NCBI RefSeq assembly: GCF_014635905.1
Contig: NZ_BMDS01000005.1
Coordinates: 148,843 to 212,842, forward strand
Origin: Limosilactobacillus caviae
Lineage (GTDB): Bacteria > Bacillota > Bacilli > Lactobacillales > Lactobacillaceae
DNA: 64,000 bases
Direction of reading: 5' to 3'
Notes under the pieces: model-generated
The model's input: the letters and a program-made list of their open reading frames with translations, nothing else
Databases searched by the model: none
Told to the model about the DNA's origin: nothing
Program-made: the position numbers and the translations under genes
Shown: positions 49,721 to 60,700 of the stretch, piece after piece
Position numbering within the stretch: position 1 is the stretch's first letter
Layout: every line of letters begins with the position of its first letter

Positions 49721-50371
49721 ATGGAAAAAGTAAAGTTTTATAGCAATTTGCTAAAGCTGAACTTACAGCGGTTTGCAGATGAAGGACAAGATGGTGAAGG
49801 AGGTGCTGATACAGGAAACGAAGCAACGGATAATAATGATGATTCTGATACGCAAAATAAGCCTTTCATGACATTCCAGACCCAGTCAGAATTGGATTCT
49901 TATTTTGATAAGAAGTTAGACAAGGCATTAGGGACTGCTAAGGCTAATTGGGAAAAGGAACAAAGCGATAAGGCAAAGAAAGCTAAGGATCGCAAGAACA
50001 TGACCGAAGAAGAACGACGTGAGGATGACTTCAAGCAACGGGAAGAAGCTTTATCTGCTCGTGAAGCCGATGTTACTAAGCGTGAGAATCGGAGTAAGCT
50101 TGCTTCTCGTTTAGTTGATGACGGTTTGCCTACTGGGTTAGTTGATGTTTTTGATGATGTTCTAGCTAATGAAGACAATATGAACGAAACATATGAACGG
50201 GTAAGCGAAGTATTTCGTAGCGCTGTTCATGATGCCGTTGAAACTCGGTTAGCACAAGGCTCACGAACACCTAAGAGTACGGATGATGATTTGACTCATA
50301 AATCGGCCGGTGAGCTTTATGCCGAAAAGGCTAATAGTGCTAATAAATCTGAAAGTGATTTTTGGAAATAA
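49721..50371 (+). CDS. Scaffold protein (DUF4355-like) with Prp-type cleavage motif
   Basis: The 216-residue acidic, helical protein guides procapsid assembly. The N-terminus has LLKLNLQRFADEG, the Prp recognition motif. A long charged helical region (about 65-155) fits a scaffold. ATG 49721 with AGAAAGGAT is used; an ATG at 49658 lies in the preceding hairpin. Confidence 0.87.
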   Translation: MEKVKFYSNLLKLNLQRFADEGQDGEGGADTGNEATDNNDDSDTQNKPFMTFQTQSELDSYFDKKLDKALGTAKANWEKEQSDKAKKAKDRKNMTEEERREDDFKQREEALSAREADVTKRENRSKLASRLVDDGLPTGLVDVFDDVLANEDNMNETYERVSEVFRSAVHDAVETRLAQGSRTPKSTDDDLTHKSAGELYAEKANSANKSESDFWK

Positions 50372-50390
50372 GAAAGGAGAATGACAATTA

Positions 50391-50759
50391 ATGTACACAC
50401 GATTTCAAAATGGTAAGCAATTAAACTTCCTTGCTTCTGAGAAGTTCACTGCTTTCCCTGAAACAATTAACAAGGACAATTACAATGTCCAAATTGATGA
50501 CTTAGGACGCAAGTATGTACCTGCTGGGACAGTATACCCAACAAATGATGCAAAGGCTGTTGGTATTACTGTTAATGATGTATATGTATCAGAAGATGGT
50601 TCTAATCAAATGGTGGCTGTTATGCGTGAAGGTTGGGTATTAAGTCAACGATTAACTCCAACTCCATCAGCAGATGCAATTAAAGCAATGACAGCAATTC
50701 ACTTTAAGGATTTAGACACGACTGCTGATACTACTACCCCAGCAGATCCAAAAGCGTAG
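50391..50759 (+). CDS. Putative head decoration protein
   Basis: A 122-residue protein between scaffold and capsid. It is beta-rich (YNVQIDDLGRKYVPAGTVYP, MVAVMREGWVLSQRL). Head decoration (gpD-like) proteins commonly sit here. Assignment is by position and composition. Confidence 0.65.
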   Translation: MYTRFQNGKQLNFLASEKFTAFPETINKDNYNVQIDDLGRKYVPAGTVYPTNDAKAVGITVNDVYVSEDGSNQMVAVMREGWVLSQRLTPTPSADAIKAMTAIHFKDLDTTADTTTPADPKA

Positions 50760-50776
50760 TGAGGAGGAGATAATAG

Positions 50777-51826
50777 ATGAATAAGCAAACACTTAAGCTA
50801 GATTTACAACGTTTTGCCACACCAATTCTTGATATGTTCGATCAGAATACGGTGCTTGATTATACTCGTAATCGTCAATATCCAGATATGTTAGGTGATA
50901 CTTTATTCCCAGCAACTAAGGTTCCAACACTCGAAGTTGATATCTTAAAAGCTGGTAGTCGTGTCCCAACAATTGCTAGCTATTCAGCCTTTGATGCCGA
51001 AGCTGAAATCGGTAGTCGTGAAGCAAGTAAGATGACTGCTGAATTAGCATATGTAAAGCGCAAAATGCAAATTACCGAAGAAATGTTAATCAAGTTACGT
51101 TATCCACGTAATAATGCCGAAGCTAACTACTTAAAGCAATATGTATTTAATGATATTGATGCAATGGTTCAAGCGGTGAAAGCACGTGGCGAAAAGATGA
51201 CAATGGAAATGTTTGCTACTGGTAAGATTACTGATAAAGACAACGGCATTTCCATTGATTATCAAGTTCCAAAAGAGCATCAAACTACATTATCAAGTAA
51301 TGCTACTTGGGATAGCGGTAGTGCCTCAATCATTGAGAATCTACAAGACTGGTCAGATAAGTTGGACATTACTCCAACGCGTGCATTGACCTCTAAGAAG
51401 GTATTACGGACATTAATGCGTAGTACTGAAATTAAAGAGGCAATCTTTGGTAAAGATACCGGTCGGGTTGTTGGTCAAGCTGATTTAGATCAGTTCATGG
51501 TTGCACAGGGACTTCCGGTTATTCGTGCATATGCTGGTAAGTATCGTGAGGAAGATGCTAAGGGTAAAGTTAAAACACAAACATACTTCCCAGAAGATCG
51601 GATCGTTCTCTTTAATGATGAAGTGCCAGGTGAAAAGATCTATGGCCCAACTCCAGAAGAAAATCGCTTAATCTCAACTAATGCACAAGTATCAGAAGTT
51701 GGTAATGTTATGGCTAAAATTTATGAATCCGGCGAAGACCCAATTGGAACTTGGGTATTAGCAGCGGCAACCATGCTTCCATCATTTGCTAGCGCTGATA
51801 ATGTATACCAAGCTAAAGTCCTTTAA
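50777..51826 (+). CDS. Major capsid protein (E family) with Prp-type cleavage motif
   Basis: The 349-residue protein matches phage capsid protein E (FPATKVPTLEVDILKAGSRV and MQITEEMLIKLR). The N-terminus reads TLKLDLQRFATPIL, so removal of about 13 residues by Prp is predicted. GAGGAGGAG precedes ATG. Confidence 0.93.
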   Translation: MNKQTLKLDLQRFATPILDMFDQNTVLDYTRNRQYPDMLGDTLFPATKVPTLEVDILKAGSRVPTIASYSAFDAEAEIGSREASKMTAELAYVKRKMQITEEMLIKLRYPRNNAEANYLKQYVFNDIDAMVQAVKARGEKMTMEMFATGKITDKDNGISIDYQVPKEHQTTLSSNATWDSGSASIIENLQDWSDKLDITPTRALTSKKVLRTLMRSTEIKEAIFGKDTGRVVGQADLDQFMVAQGLPVIRAYAGKYREEDAKGKVKTQTYFPEDRIVLFNDEVPGEKIYGPTPEENRLISTNAQVSEVGNVMAKIYESGEDPIGTWVLAAATMLPSFASADNVYQAKVL

Positions 51827-51845
51827 TTAATTGGAGGTGCTGAAT

Positions 51846-52154
51846 GTGGACCAAGTGGCCGAAATGGTTCCATCCGTAAGTGCTCGTTTAAAAGTTACGG
51901 ATGATGAATTGATTAAGGAGCTATTAGAAGAAGCAAATGCTCAGGTGCTAGATTATACGGGTCAAAAAGAATTAGTTGGTAACATGAGTGTGTATGTTAA
52001 AAAGTTGGCAGTCATTAACTACAATCGCTTAGGCCTTGAAGGTGAAACTCAACGATCAGAAGGTGGCGTTACTAATTATCTCGAGACTGGTGTTCCAAAA
52101 GATATTCGACAAGGATTAAACCGCTATCGAATTGCTAAGGTGACGAAGCTATGA
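51846..52154 (+). CDS. Head-tail connector protein (gp6/gp15-like)
   Basis: A 102-residue helical connector (DELIKELLEEANAQVLDYTG, YVKKLAVINYNRLG). GTG 51846 is 7 nt after GGAGGTG; the TTG at 51831 would overlap this site. It overlaps the next gene by 4 nt. Confidence 0.8.
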   Translation: MDQVAEMVPSVSARLKVTDDELIKELLEEANAQVLDYTGQKELVGNMSVYVKKLAVINYNRLGLEGETQRSEGGVTNYLETGVPKDIRQGLNRYRIAKVTKL

Positions 52155-52504
52155 GATTAAAAGAAAGTGATCTCACAACCGTTTATCTCAAAGCACCAAT
52201 GAATACTCAAGATGATGAAGGCTATAGCATTTCTGGCTGGGGCGATCCACAACCAATTAGGATGAATGTTCAATCAGCTGGTGGTGCGGTCAATGCTCAG
52301 ATCTATGGAAAAGATATTAAATATATCAAAACATGTAAGTATCAAGGAGATTTACTTTCAGAAGGGCACGGCGAAGGCTTTGGCATTTGCCTAAAAGTTC
52401 CGAGTTCTAGTGATCCTGATTATAAGATTACGGCTATTCAAGAGTTTTCTACTCATAAAAACGTTACTTTGGAACGTATCAAGAGGGATGAACAAAATGA
52501 TTGA
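52151..52504 (+). CDS. Head closure / head-tail joining protein
   Basis: A 117-residue beta-rich protein (GWGDPQPIRMNVQSAGG, YIKTCKYQGDLL) in the position of SPP1 gp16-like stoppers. Start overlaps the previous stop, its stop overlaps the next start. Confidence 0.72.
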   Translation: MRLKESDLTTVYLKAPMNTQDDEGYSISGWGDPQPIRMNVQSAGGAVNAQIYGKDIKYIKTCKYQGDLLSEGHGEGFGICLKVPSSSDPDYKITAIQEFSTHKNVTLERIKRDEQND

Positions 52505-53045
52505 ATGTGAGATTGTGGGGCTCAATGAGTTAAAAACTAAGCTACGAAAACTTCCTCAAGTTGTAGCGGATGCAACTGTTAACGGCCAAGAGACAGCAAT
52601 TGAACAAGCTGAAGCCTATGCGGTCCAAGAGTTGCAATCTAGTATCAAATATTCTACTGGTGAGCTTGCCCGTAGCTTTAAGCATGAAGTAAAAGTCGAT
52701 GGGGATGAAATAGTTGGTCGTTGGTGGAATTCGTCAATGATTGCTATTTTCCGTGAGTTTGGTACTGGTAAGGTTGGTGAACAATCTAGCAAGCAGCTTC
52801 CACCTAATGTGGCAATTGTTTATCGCCAAACTCCCTGGTACATTCCAGCTGAGGAAGTTGATATTGACCTTACTAAGATTTATGGAATTCCAAAGGTTAA
52901 AATTAAAGGGAAGTACTTTTATCGAACTAGTGGACAACCAGCAAGGCAATTTATGACACCTGCTGCTAATCGGATTGCTAAAGAAGCTCCAGGCATTATT
53001 AAGAATGTAGTTGATCAGGAATTACGTGATAAGTTGGGTGATTAA
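52497..53045 (+). CDS. HK97 gp10-like tail component
   Basis: A 182-residue protein with the HK97 gp10 pattern: an N-terminal helix, EYSTGELARS-like segment (SSIKYSTGELARSFKHEV), IFREFGTGKVG and PARQFMTPAANR. ATG 52497 has AGAGGGATG upstream. Confidence 0.85.
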   Translation: MIECEIVGLNELKTKLRKLPQVVADATVNGQETAIEQAEAYAVQELQSSIKYSTGELARSFKHEVKVDGDEIVGRWWNSSMIAIFREFGTGKVGEQSSKQLPPNVAIVYRQTPWYIPAEEVDIDLTKIYGIPKVKIKGKYFYRTSGQPARQFMTPAANRIAKEAPGIIKNVVDQELRDKLGD

Positions 53046-53046
53046 T

Positions 53047-53415
53047 ATGGAACCTTATAATGTCAAAGCTTTAGTTTATAAAACCCTTAACTCTATGTCA
53101 GAGTTAAAAATAGTTTCACCATCTTACCCTAATAAATTCACGGTATTTCCAATTGCTATCTATTCAACAACTCAGTCTTCTTATATACGTAATGCCTACC
53201 AAGAAGAGACTGATACAGAATGGAAGATAACAATTGATTTGTATAATGATAAAGGTTCTTTAACGCAAATAAAAAATAAGCTCATTGCTAAGTTTTCGGC
53301 AATGGGCTTTTCTAATAACATTGGTGATCAAGATTTAAATGGAATAACACGTGTTGTACTCGTCTTTACAGGAATTGTAGATAACACAAGTAAGCGTGTA
53401 TACCAGAAAGGATGA
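53047..53415 (+). CDS. Tail terminator / completion protein
   Basis: The 122-residue protein occupies the tail terminator position between gp10 and the tail tube. It has a conserved ITIDLYND core and a C-terminal beta strand (RVVLVFTGIVD). Start ATG 53047; the longer frame from 53011 overlaps the previous gene. Confidence 0.7.
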   Translation: MEPYNVKALVYKTLNSMSELKIVSPSYPNKFTVFPIAIYSTTQSSYIRNAYQEETDTEWKITIDLYNDKGSLTQIKNKLIAKFSAMGFSNNIGDQDLNGITRVVLVFTGIVDNTSKRVYQKG

Positions 53416-53419
53416 AATT

Positions 53420-53911
53420 ATGAAGAATGTAAAATTATATAGTGATGCATTAAAGTTAGACCTACAACGTTTTGCTATCGATAGTTCAGAAGGTCTGGTT
53501 GGTACTGGTACCAAGCTTGAACGTTCAGAAGATGGTTCTACATGGGAAGAAATTGCGGATATTAAGACCATCCCAGAATTAGGTGGGGATACTGAAAAGG
53601 TTGATGTTACTACTTTGGCTGATGACCGGCGGAAGCAAGTTGAAGGGATTCAAAACGCTTCTAACGTTCAGTTCCAAGCTGTGTACAAGGGTGCTAGTTT
53701 TGCCAAAGCTTTGCAACAAGCTGGTGATCGTAAACAATACCAATGGAAGGTTACTTATCCAGATGGAATGACTGCTACAATGCGTGGTTCATACAACATC
53801 AAGTTTGCAGCGGTTGCAGTTAACGGGGCATTAGGTTACACAATTACTATTACTGTATCTGATGGTCCACACTTCACTGCTGCACCAGGTAGTGATACAC
53901 CAAAAGGCTAG
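53420..53911 (+). CDS. Major tail tube protein with Prp-type cleavage motif
   Basis: The 163-residue tail tube protein is beta-rich with a central VDVTTLADDRRKQVEGIQNA. The N-terminus is KNVKLYSDALKLDLQRFAID, again the Prp motif, and resembles that of the scaffold (KVKFYSNLLKLNLQRFA). A tail tube protein carrying this signal is unusual. ATG 53420 with AGAAAGGATG. Confidence 0.85.
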   Translation: MKNVKLYSDALKLDLQRFAIDSSEGLVGTGTKLERSEDGSTWEEIADIKTIPELGGDTEKVDVTTLADDRRKQVEGIQNASNVQFQAVYKGASFAKALQQAGDRKQYQWKVTYPDGMTATMRGSYNIKFAAVAVNGALGYTITITVSDGPHFTAAPGSDTPKG

Positions 53912-53918
53912 TTTATTA

Positions 53919-53947
53919 ATAAACGTGGGTTCGATTCCCACGTTTAT
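53919..53947 (+). other. T-arm-like hairpin after the tail tube gene
   Basis: ATAAACGTGGG pairs perfectly with CCCACGTTTAT (11 bp) around loop TTCGATT, the canonical tRNA T-loop. It follows the tail tube stop by 8 nt and lacks a T-run. It may be a tRNA 3' remnant or a stable RNA hairpin that separates tail tube mRNA from the chaperone genes. Confidence 0.8.
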
Positions 53948-53986
53948 CTTTAGTGACAAATAAAAATTAAAGGAGAATTTATTCAT

Positions 53987-54397
53987 ATGACAACTACTGT
54001 TAAGAAAGCAACAAAGACAATGCAATTAGGTGATTTGGAACTTGACTTAAAGCTTGGTGGTCGTGAGGTTTTCAAGATTGAACGGCGACTTGGTAAGTCG
54101 ATGTTGTCCTTATTTATGGACTCTCAAGGTGGAAACAAGCTACCTCCAGTTAATGAAATTCTGATTGTCTTACAAGGCGCTAATCAAAATCATGGTGTAA
54201 CTGATAAACGAGTATTGAACGCCTTTGAAAAGTACTTAGATGATGGTAATACCACGATGGATCTCTTTAATGCCTTAATGGAACTATTTGAAGCGTCTGG
54301 TTTTTTCGGCAAAAAGAAGAAGTCATCGAAGACCAATTCGGAATCGGACGAAGTGACATTAGATCCAGTGGAAACGACCCAAGATCAGTTGCTGTAA
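53987..54397 (+). CDS. Tail assembly chaperone (gpG-like)
   Basis: The 136-residue protein is the upstream chaperone. It has LELDLKLGGREVFKIERRLG and ALMELFEASGFFGKKKK. The heptamer TTTTTTC near codon 105 permits a -1 shift into the downstream frame. The two products together load the tape measure protein during tail assembly. Confidence 0.83.
   Translation: MTTTVKKATKTMQLGDLELDLKLGGREVFKIERRLGKSMLSLFMDSQGGNKLPPVNEILIVLQGANQNHGVTDKRVLNAFEKYLDDGNTTMDLFNALMELFEASGFFGKKKKSSKTNSESDEVTLDPVETTQDQLL
54301..54307 (+). other. -1 frameshift slippery site (T TTT TTC)
   Basis: In the gpG frame the codons are GGT TTT TTC, giving the classic heptamer X XXY YYZ. After a -1 slip the frame is open from CGG (54307) to the stop at 54783, giving a gpGT fusion. 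A nearby CAAAAAG is a weaker alternative site. Confidence 0.75.
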
Positions 54398-54783
54398 ACG
54401 AAAAGAATTACGATACAGTATCAGATTTATTCAAAGACCTTTACCCAATCGCTGTTGAATCAGGGATAGACGCTGATCATTTCTGGGATTTAGACTTTGC
54501 GGAAATCATGACGCAAATTGCCGCTAACAGGAAGCGAGAATTAAATGATTTACGTGCCAAAGCATATATGGATCACCGTTTAAGTGAATTGGTAGCATTT
54601 GCGGTTAATGATCCTGCTAAGATGCCTAAGCTAGAAGAAGCTTATCCGTTTGTTAAGGATAATATGAACCAGATAGAGCAACCAGCTGAAAAAGAGCCCG
54701 ATTGGAAGAGAGATCAAGCTATTCTTATGCAACAAGCTCAACGGATTAGACAATTCAATAAAGACAAAGGAGGAGGTGAATAG
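54307..54783 (+). CDS. gpT-like extension made by -1 frameshift
   Basis: This frame has no start codon until ATG 54508 but is open back to the slippery site. It encodes SDLFKDLYPIAVESGIDADH, DLDFAEIMTQIAANRKREL and a charged tail. In the fused form (about 265 residues) it would be the tail assembly chaperone gpGT, located directly before the tape measure gene as in lambda. Confidence 0.78.
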   Translation, partial: RQKEEVIEDQFGIGRSDIRSSGNDPRSVAVNEKNYDTVSDLFKDLYPIAVESGIDADHFWDLDFAEIMTQIAANRKRELNDLRAKAYMDHRLSELVAFAVNDPAKMPKLEEAYPFVKDNMNQIEQPAEKEPDWKRDQAILMQQAQRIRQFNKDKGGGE

Positions 54784-54785
54784 TA

Positions 54786-57700
54786 ATGGACTTGGAAGAA
54801 CTTGAGTTAAGATTTAGAGCTAATTATGGGGATGTGCTCCAGAAAATGGATGAGTTGACTAGTCTCATCGATCAGAAGACTAACGATATGCAAGTCAAAA
54901 TCCAAAGCAACTTGGACCGTATTCAACAGAACATGAACGACAATGCTTCTAAAGCAAATGAGAAAGCCAAAGAAGAAGTTCGTCAACGTGAAGAAACTGA
55001 AAATTCTAAGCAAAAATCTATTGAGCGTACAGCTAGCGTTCAAGATGATGCAACTAATAGGATTATCGAAGGAAACAAGGCGCAAGCTGAAAGTTCCAAA
55101 GAAGCTGTTAACGAATCAGAAAAAAGCTTGGATAGTTTGACAGCGCGTCTACAAGAAGCATCTAACATGCAACAACGAATTGCTCAACAAACTAAGGTAG
55201 CTCGTGAAACTGTAGGTGATATTCCTGTTAAACAAGCTCAACAAGAAGTACGTCCTAAAGAAAAGCCTAGACCAAGAATAAAAAACTCAAGCTTCGATGA
55301 CTACCAAGAAAAAAGAATTCAGAGCTATATGCCTAAAAGGCCGGTTGATTTAGGAATTGATGATGAAATTCAAGCGGAAGTTTCCCGAGCTAAGAAGGAA
55401 ATTGATGGTCTTGTATCCCACATCAACGAAAAAATGCAACAGGCGCAATCGATGCAACGTAGAATAGCAACATTGATGGCTAGCAGAGATAACCTTGATA
55501 TGAGCAAACAAGGCAGTCAGGTTAGAGCAATGCGACTTGATGAACAGCTTGCTAATGCACAAGTCAAGATGGAACGTTATCAGAACCAAGCCAAAGCTCT
55601 TGCGCAAGAAATGTCGCAAGAGCTTAATACTATTCCAAATTCACTCAAACGTATTGAACGTGAGATGGATCAAACAGAAGGCAAGATTGAACGGATTAGG
55701 CGTACTATTGCGGAAACTAAAGCACAAGATGCTGTTCTTGGTAGATCATCTGGTAATAACAAGGAACTTAAAGAAACCGAAGCAGAGTATAAACGCCTTG
55801 TAAATCGAAGTAATGAATTGGCTAAGGCTTATAGTTACGTTAGTTCTCGTGGAGATGAATTACGAAACGCATCTTCAAGAGTGAACACTACACTAGCTCA
55901 AGAAGGTAACACCGCATCAAATACAAGTTCACGGCTTAGTCGGTTACGAAATACAATTTCGAACGTCACCTCGTCATTTAGACGCATGGGCGATAGTGGC
56001 AGTTCTTCAATGAGAAGAGCTGGTACAAGCGCTTCTTTACTCAGTGAACGATTAAAGGGTGTCAAGATGGCAATGAGCATGTTAGCCAGTCAGTTAATTG
56101 TGTTTACGCTACTGTATCAAGGTATCATGATGCTTGCTCAGGGAATGGGTTCAGCATTGATGACTAACCGCCAATTTGCAAGTAGCTTTAATGCGATTAA
56201 AGTTAATCTGCTAACTGCTTTCTATCCAATTTATAGTTACGTTTTGCCTGCTATTAATGCTTTGATGAATGCCTTGCGTAAAGCGACTGGTTGGATTGCT
56301 CAATTTACTTCTGCTTTAACTGGTATGAGCCTTTCTGGTGCTCGTAGTGGGGCCCAAGGACTTTATAACCAAGTTCGTGCGATGAACGATACTTCAAAAG
56401 CGGCAAGTAAAGCCAGTGATGCGGTCAAGAAGCAACAGCAGGAACAAGCGAAGGCAGTTCAGCGTGCTAACCAACAGATTGCCGAAGCTAACCGTCAAGG
56501 TGCGGCGGCAGTAGCGGCTGAAAACGAAAAGATTAAGGCTGCTAACGAACAAGCTAAGAAAGCCTTTGAAGATACTAAGAAGGCTAATGAAGACCTTCAA
56601 GCATCACTTATGGGCTTTGATGAGTTAAATGTTTTAGATAATAACAAAAACAATAGTGATAATGGTAGCTTTGAAGCCCAGCCACTAGAGAAATTCACTC
56701 CACAACAAAAGCAAGATACGCCAATCTTTGATGATCCTGGTATTGACGATGGTGGAGCTGGTGATGAGGGCGATCCAGGCCTTGACTGGAATGTCCCGTT
56801 AGAAGCTTCTCAAAATGCAATTGATGCAGCTAACAAGGTTAAAAAGGTTTTAGGTGAAATCTTTGATCCAATGAAAAAAGCTTGGGACGAAAAAGGCCAA
56901 GCTGTTGTTGATGCTGCTAAGTATTCATGGAAAGAAATTAAACGTCTATTAGGTGATGTAGGTAATTCATTCTTACATGTCTGGGATAACGGTACCGGGC
57001 AAAAAGTAATGGAGAACTTATTGCAACTATTAGCGGATATGCTGAATATTATTGGCGACATTGCGAGGGCATTTGCCGAAGCATGGGAAGAAGGTGGACG
57101 AGGGACAAGGTTTATTCAAACAATTTTTGACTCGTTGAATAACATTCTTGTTGCTATCCACCACATAGCTGAATCATTTCGTGAAGCATGGAATACTGGT
57201 GATCTTGGTAAAAGGATTTTTGCTAATCTCTTAGATTTGGCTACTAACCTAGTTAAATTCATTGGTGATATTGCTAAAGCTTTTGATGAGGCGTGGCAAC
57301 ACGGCAATAACGGAACTAAGATGTGGCAAGCTATTCTCAATGCAATCAACAATGCCCTTAAAGTTTTCAAAGATATGACCGGATCTATTGATGAGGCTTG
57401 GAATCACTCTAAATTAGGTGTTTCAATTTGGGAAAACATTATTAAACTTATAACCGGAGTTGCTAATGCAAGTGCCAATATGGATGACCAATTTGATAAG
57501 GCGTGGAAGCATGGTAATGTTGGAACTTCTATTTTTAAAACATTATTAGGTATGGTCAATGATATGCTTAGCGCTTTAAGCGATATGGAAAACTATACTG
57601 CTAGCTGGGCTAAAAAGATGGATTTTACACCATTACTTCGGTCAATTGATAACCTGTTAAAAGCTATTCGTCCAGTAACTAAGGATGTGTGGGATGGTTT

Positions 57701-60700
57701 AGCGTGGGCTTATAAGAATGTTTTGCTACCTTTAGAGAAATTCACAATTACTAACTTACTTCCAGACTTCTTCAATCTATTAGCAGCTGCATTGAAGGTT
57801 GTTCACAGTGTGATTAAAGCTGCTGAACCAATTTTTGAATGGTTCTTTAATGGTTTCCTTAAACCGTTAGCAAAGATTACAGGTTTTGCCATTGTTGGTG
57901 CATTGAAATTACTAACAGGTGCATTAAACCTCTTATCTGATTGGATCGATCATCACCAAACAGCAGTTAAAGTAATGACTACTACTTTAATGACAATGTT
58001 CAGTCTTAAAGTTGCAGGTAAAACTATTTCAAGTATTAAGGACTTTACCGATACCCTTAAAATAGTTACAATGCTTAGTTTTGATAAGCTTAAGCATGGT
58101 GCTAAGTATGCTGATGACTTACTGGGAACGGTGATTGATTTTAGTAAACACCCAATTACTAAAATTCAAGAACTAGCTAAAATTAAGTTTGATAATTTTA
58201 AGACCGGTGTCGGTAAGCTTAAAGATTTATGGAACGAAGTTAACAAGAAGTGGCAAAATACTAACCTCGCTAAAACTGACTTTCTTAAATCGGCTAAGTC
58301 TTCTATTAAAACTGGCGAACCGATAAAGCTTGGCCAAAAGCTAGGTATCGGTTTATCAACCGCCATGATTGCTGTAACTTCTGGAATTGATATTTATAAA
58401 GGTATCAAAGCTAAGAACAAAGAAACTAAATTTAAGGATTTCGGTTCTGGAATTGGTGGTGCCATCGGTGGTGGTATCGGCTTGTTCTTTGGTGGACCAC
58501 TAGGTGCTGCAATTGGACAACAGATTGGCTCGTTTATCGGTAAATGGGGTGGTACTGGTGCTGCTAAGTTTAGCGATGGATGGGCTAAATATGGCAAAGG
58601 TAAAAAGCCTAAAGATTGGGTTGAAGCTATTGGCTTTAAATCACATGAAATCCTAGATAACTTTACGTCTTGGGCTAAACAAGTTGGACCAAATATCAGT
58701 AACTATATTGGCAAGAGTAAGAAAGATATTGAAAAAGCTGGTAAGAACATTGGTAAATGGACTACTGGTTTTATCAGTGATACTCAAAAAACATTGAAGA
58801 AGTGGGCTTCGGGTATCGGAACTAACTTCAATAAAGATGTTGAAAAGAGTAAGAAACTTGCTGTTGCTGGTAGTAATAAGCTTAAATCTTGGACTACTGG
58901 ATTCGTTGCTGATGCCAAGAAAAATATTAAATCCTGGGCGCAAAAGATTGGTTCAAATATCAATACGGATGTGGAAAAGGGTAAGAAATTTGCCAAGCAG
59001 GCTGGCAGTAAGATCAAGGACTGGACAACAGATTTCATTGGTAATGCCAAGAAAAAGGTCCATAGTTGGTCATCACAAATTGGCTCTAACATCAACGACA
59101 GTGTTGAAAATGGTCAATCAATGGCCAAAAATGCTGGTGAGAAACTCAAATCTTGGACAACAGATTTTAGAGAATCAGCTAGTGGTCTTGTACGCCAATG
59201 GGCTGAACGCTTAGGTGACCATATTAATAACGGCTCTGAATCTTCACGCTCAGGTTCTGTTAATGCTGGTAATAAATTATCTGAATGGACCAGAAGTTTC
59301 TTTAATGATGCTAATAGTAGCATTCATAATTGGGCTGGTAATTTAGGCGGTCACGTAGGCAATGGTATTAGTGGTGCTTACAATGCAGCCAAGAATGCTG
59401 GTGAACGGTTAGGAAGTTGGGTTTCTAATTTTAGAGATGGTACTTCGAGAACACTTGGCTCATGGGCTGGTGGACTTGGGAGCACTATTGGTGGCGGTAT
59501 TACTAGTGGACTTCATAATATTAGTAGTGCTGTTGGTAAAGTTGTTGATGCTATTGTTAGACCTGTTCAAAAAGCAACCGATAAAATTCGTGAAGGGATT
59601 AACTGGGTATTAGGGAAGCTTGGCGGTGGTTCTGTTGGTTGGGGTTACTTTAACTGGAACGCCTACAAAACAGGGACACAAAATCACCCAGGTGGATTAG
59701 CATTAGTTAATGACCAAGACGGTGATATTTACCGAGAAAGTTATGAACTCCCTAATGGTGAGCAAGGACTATTCCCTGCTAAACGTAATTTCTTAACTTA
59801 TCTGCCGGCTGGTACTAAGGTCAAGACTGCAACTGATACCGCTAACGAATTAGCAAACATGGTTCCTAAATATGCTGGTGGGATTGGTAGCTTTAATTTT
59901 GACTTTAGTGGAATTAGTCGAGTACTTAGCAGTTTAAACTTTGGCGGTCTTTTTAGCGGTATTGGTGGATTCTTTGATGCTGCAATGGATGAACTGGAAA
60001 ATGTTACAGATGACATTGCTCATCCTGAAAAACTCGTTAACTATATTGTCGATAAGTTTGTGACCTATGATTGGGGAGCAGGCGAGGTACCGCTAAAACT
60101 CGCCAAGGGTGCTGTTAACGAAGAAAAGAAGGGTATGATGAACTGGGCACGAAAAGTTATTGACCAATTCGGTGGTGCAACTCATCAAACCGGACCAGGT
60201 GCGGAAGGTTGGCGTAGTGCTGTTAAGAAAGCATTGCGCAAGAACGGCTTACCTGCCAGTGCTGATTATGTAAATGCTTGGGTTCGTCAAATTCAAACAG
60301 AATCAGGCGGTAATGAACGTGCTATTGGTGGTAACGATGGTTTAGCTGACGGAAACGCAACTGGTCTTTTACAAACGAAGCCAGGAACGTTCCGTCAATT
60401 TGCTTTTCCAGGACACGGCAACATTATGAAAGGGTATGATAACATGCTCGCTGCTATCAACTACGCCAAGCAAACTTATGGAGCACGCGGCATGTTGGCA
60501 GTTATTGGTCATGGACACGGTTATGAAGATGGTGGCCTAATTTCTAAGCACGGCTTCTATGAAATTGGTGAAGGTGATAAGCCTGAAATGGTTATCCCAC
60601 TAATGAACCGTGAACTAGGTATGCAACGGATTAACGAAGCAATTGCATTTATGAATCGAAACTTTGGTGGAGGATTACAACTTCCAACAGCTCTCTCAAA

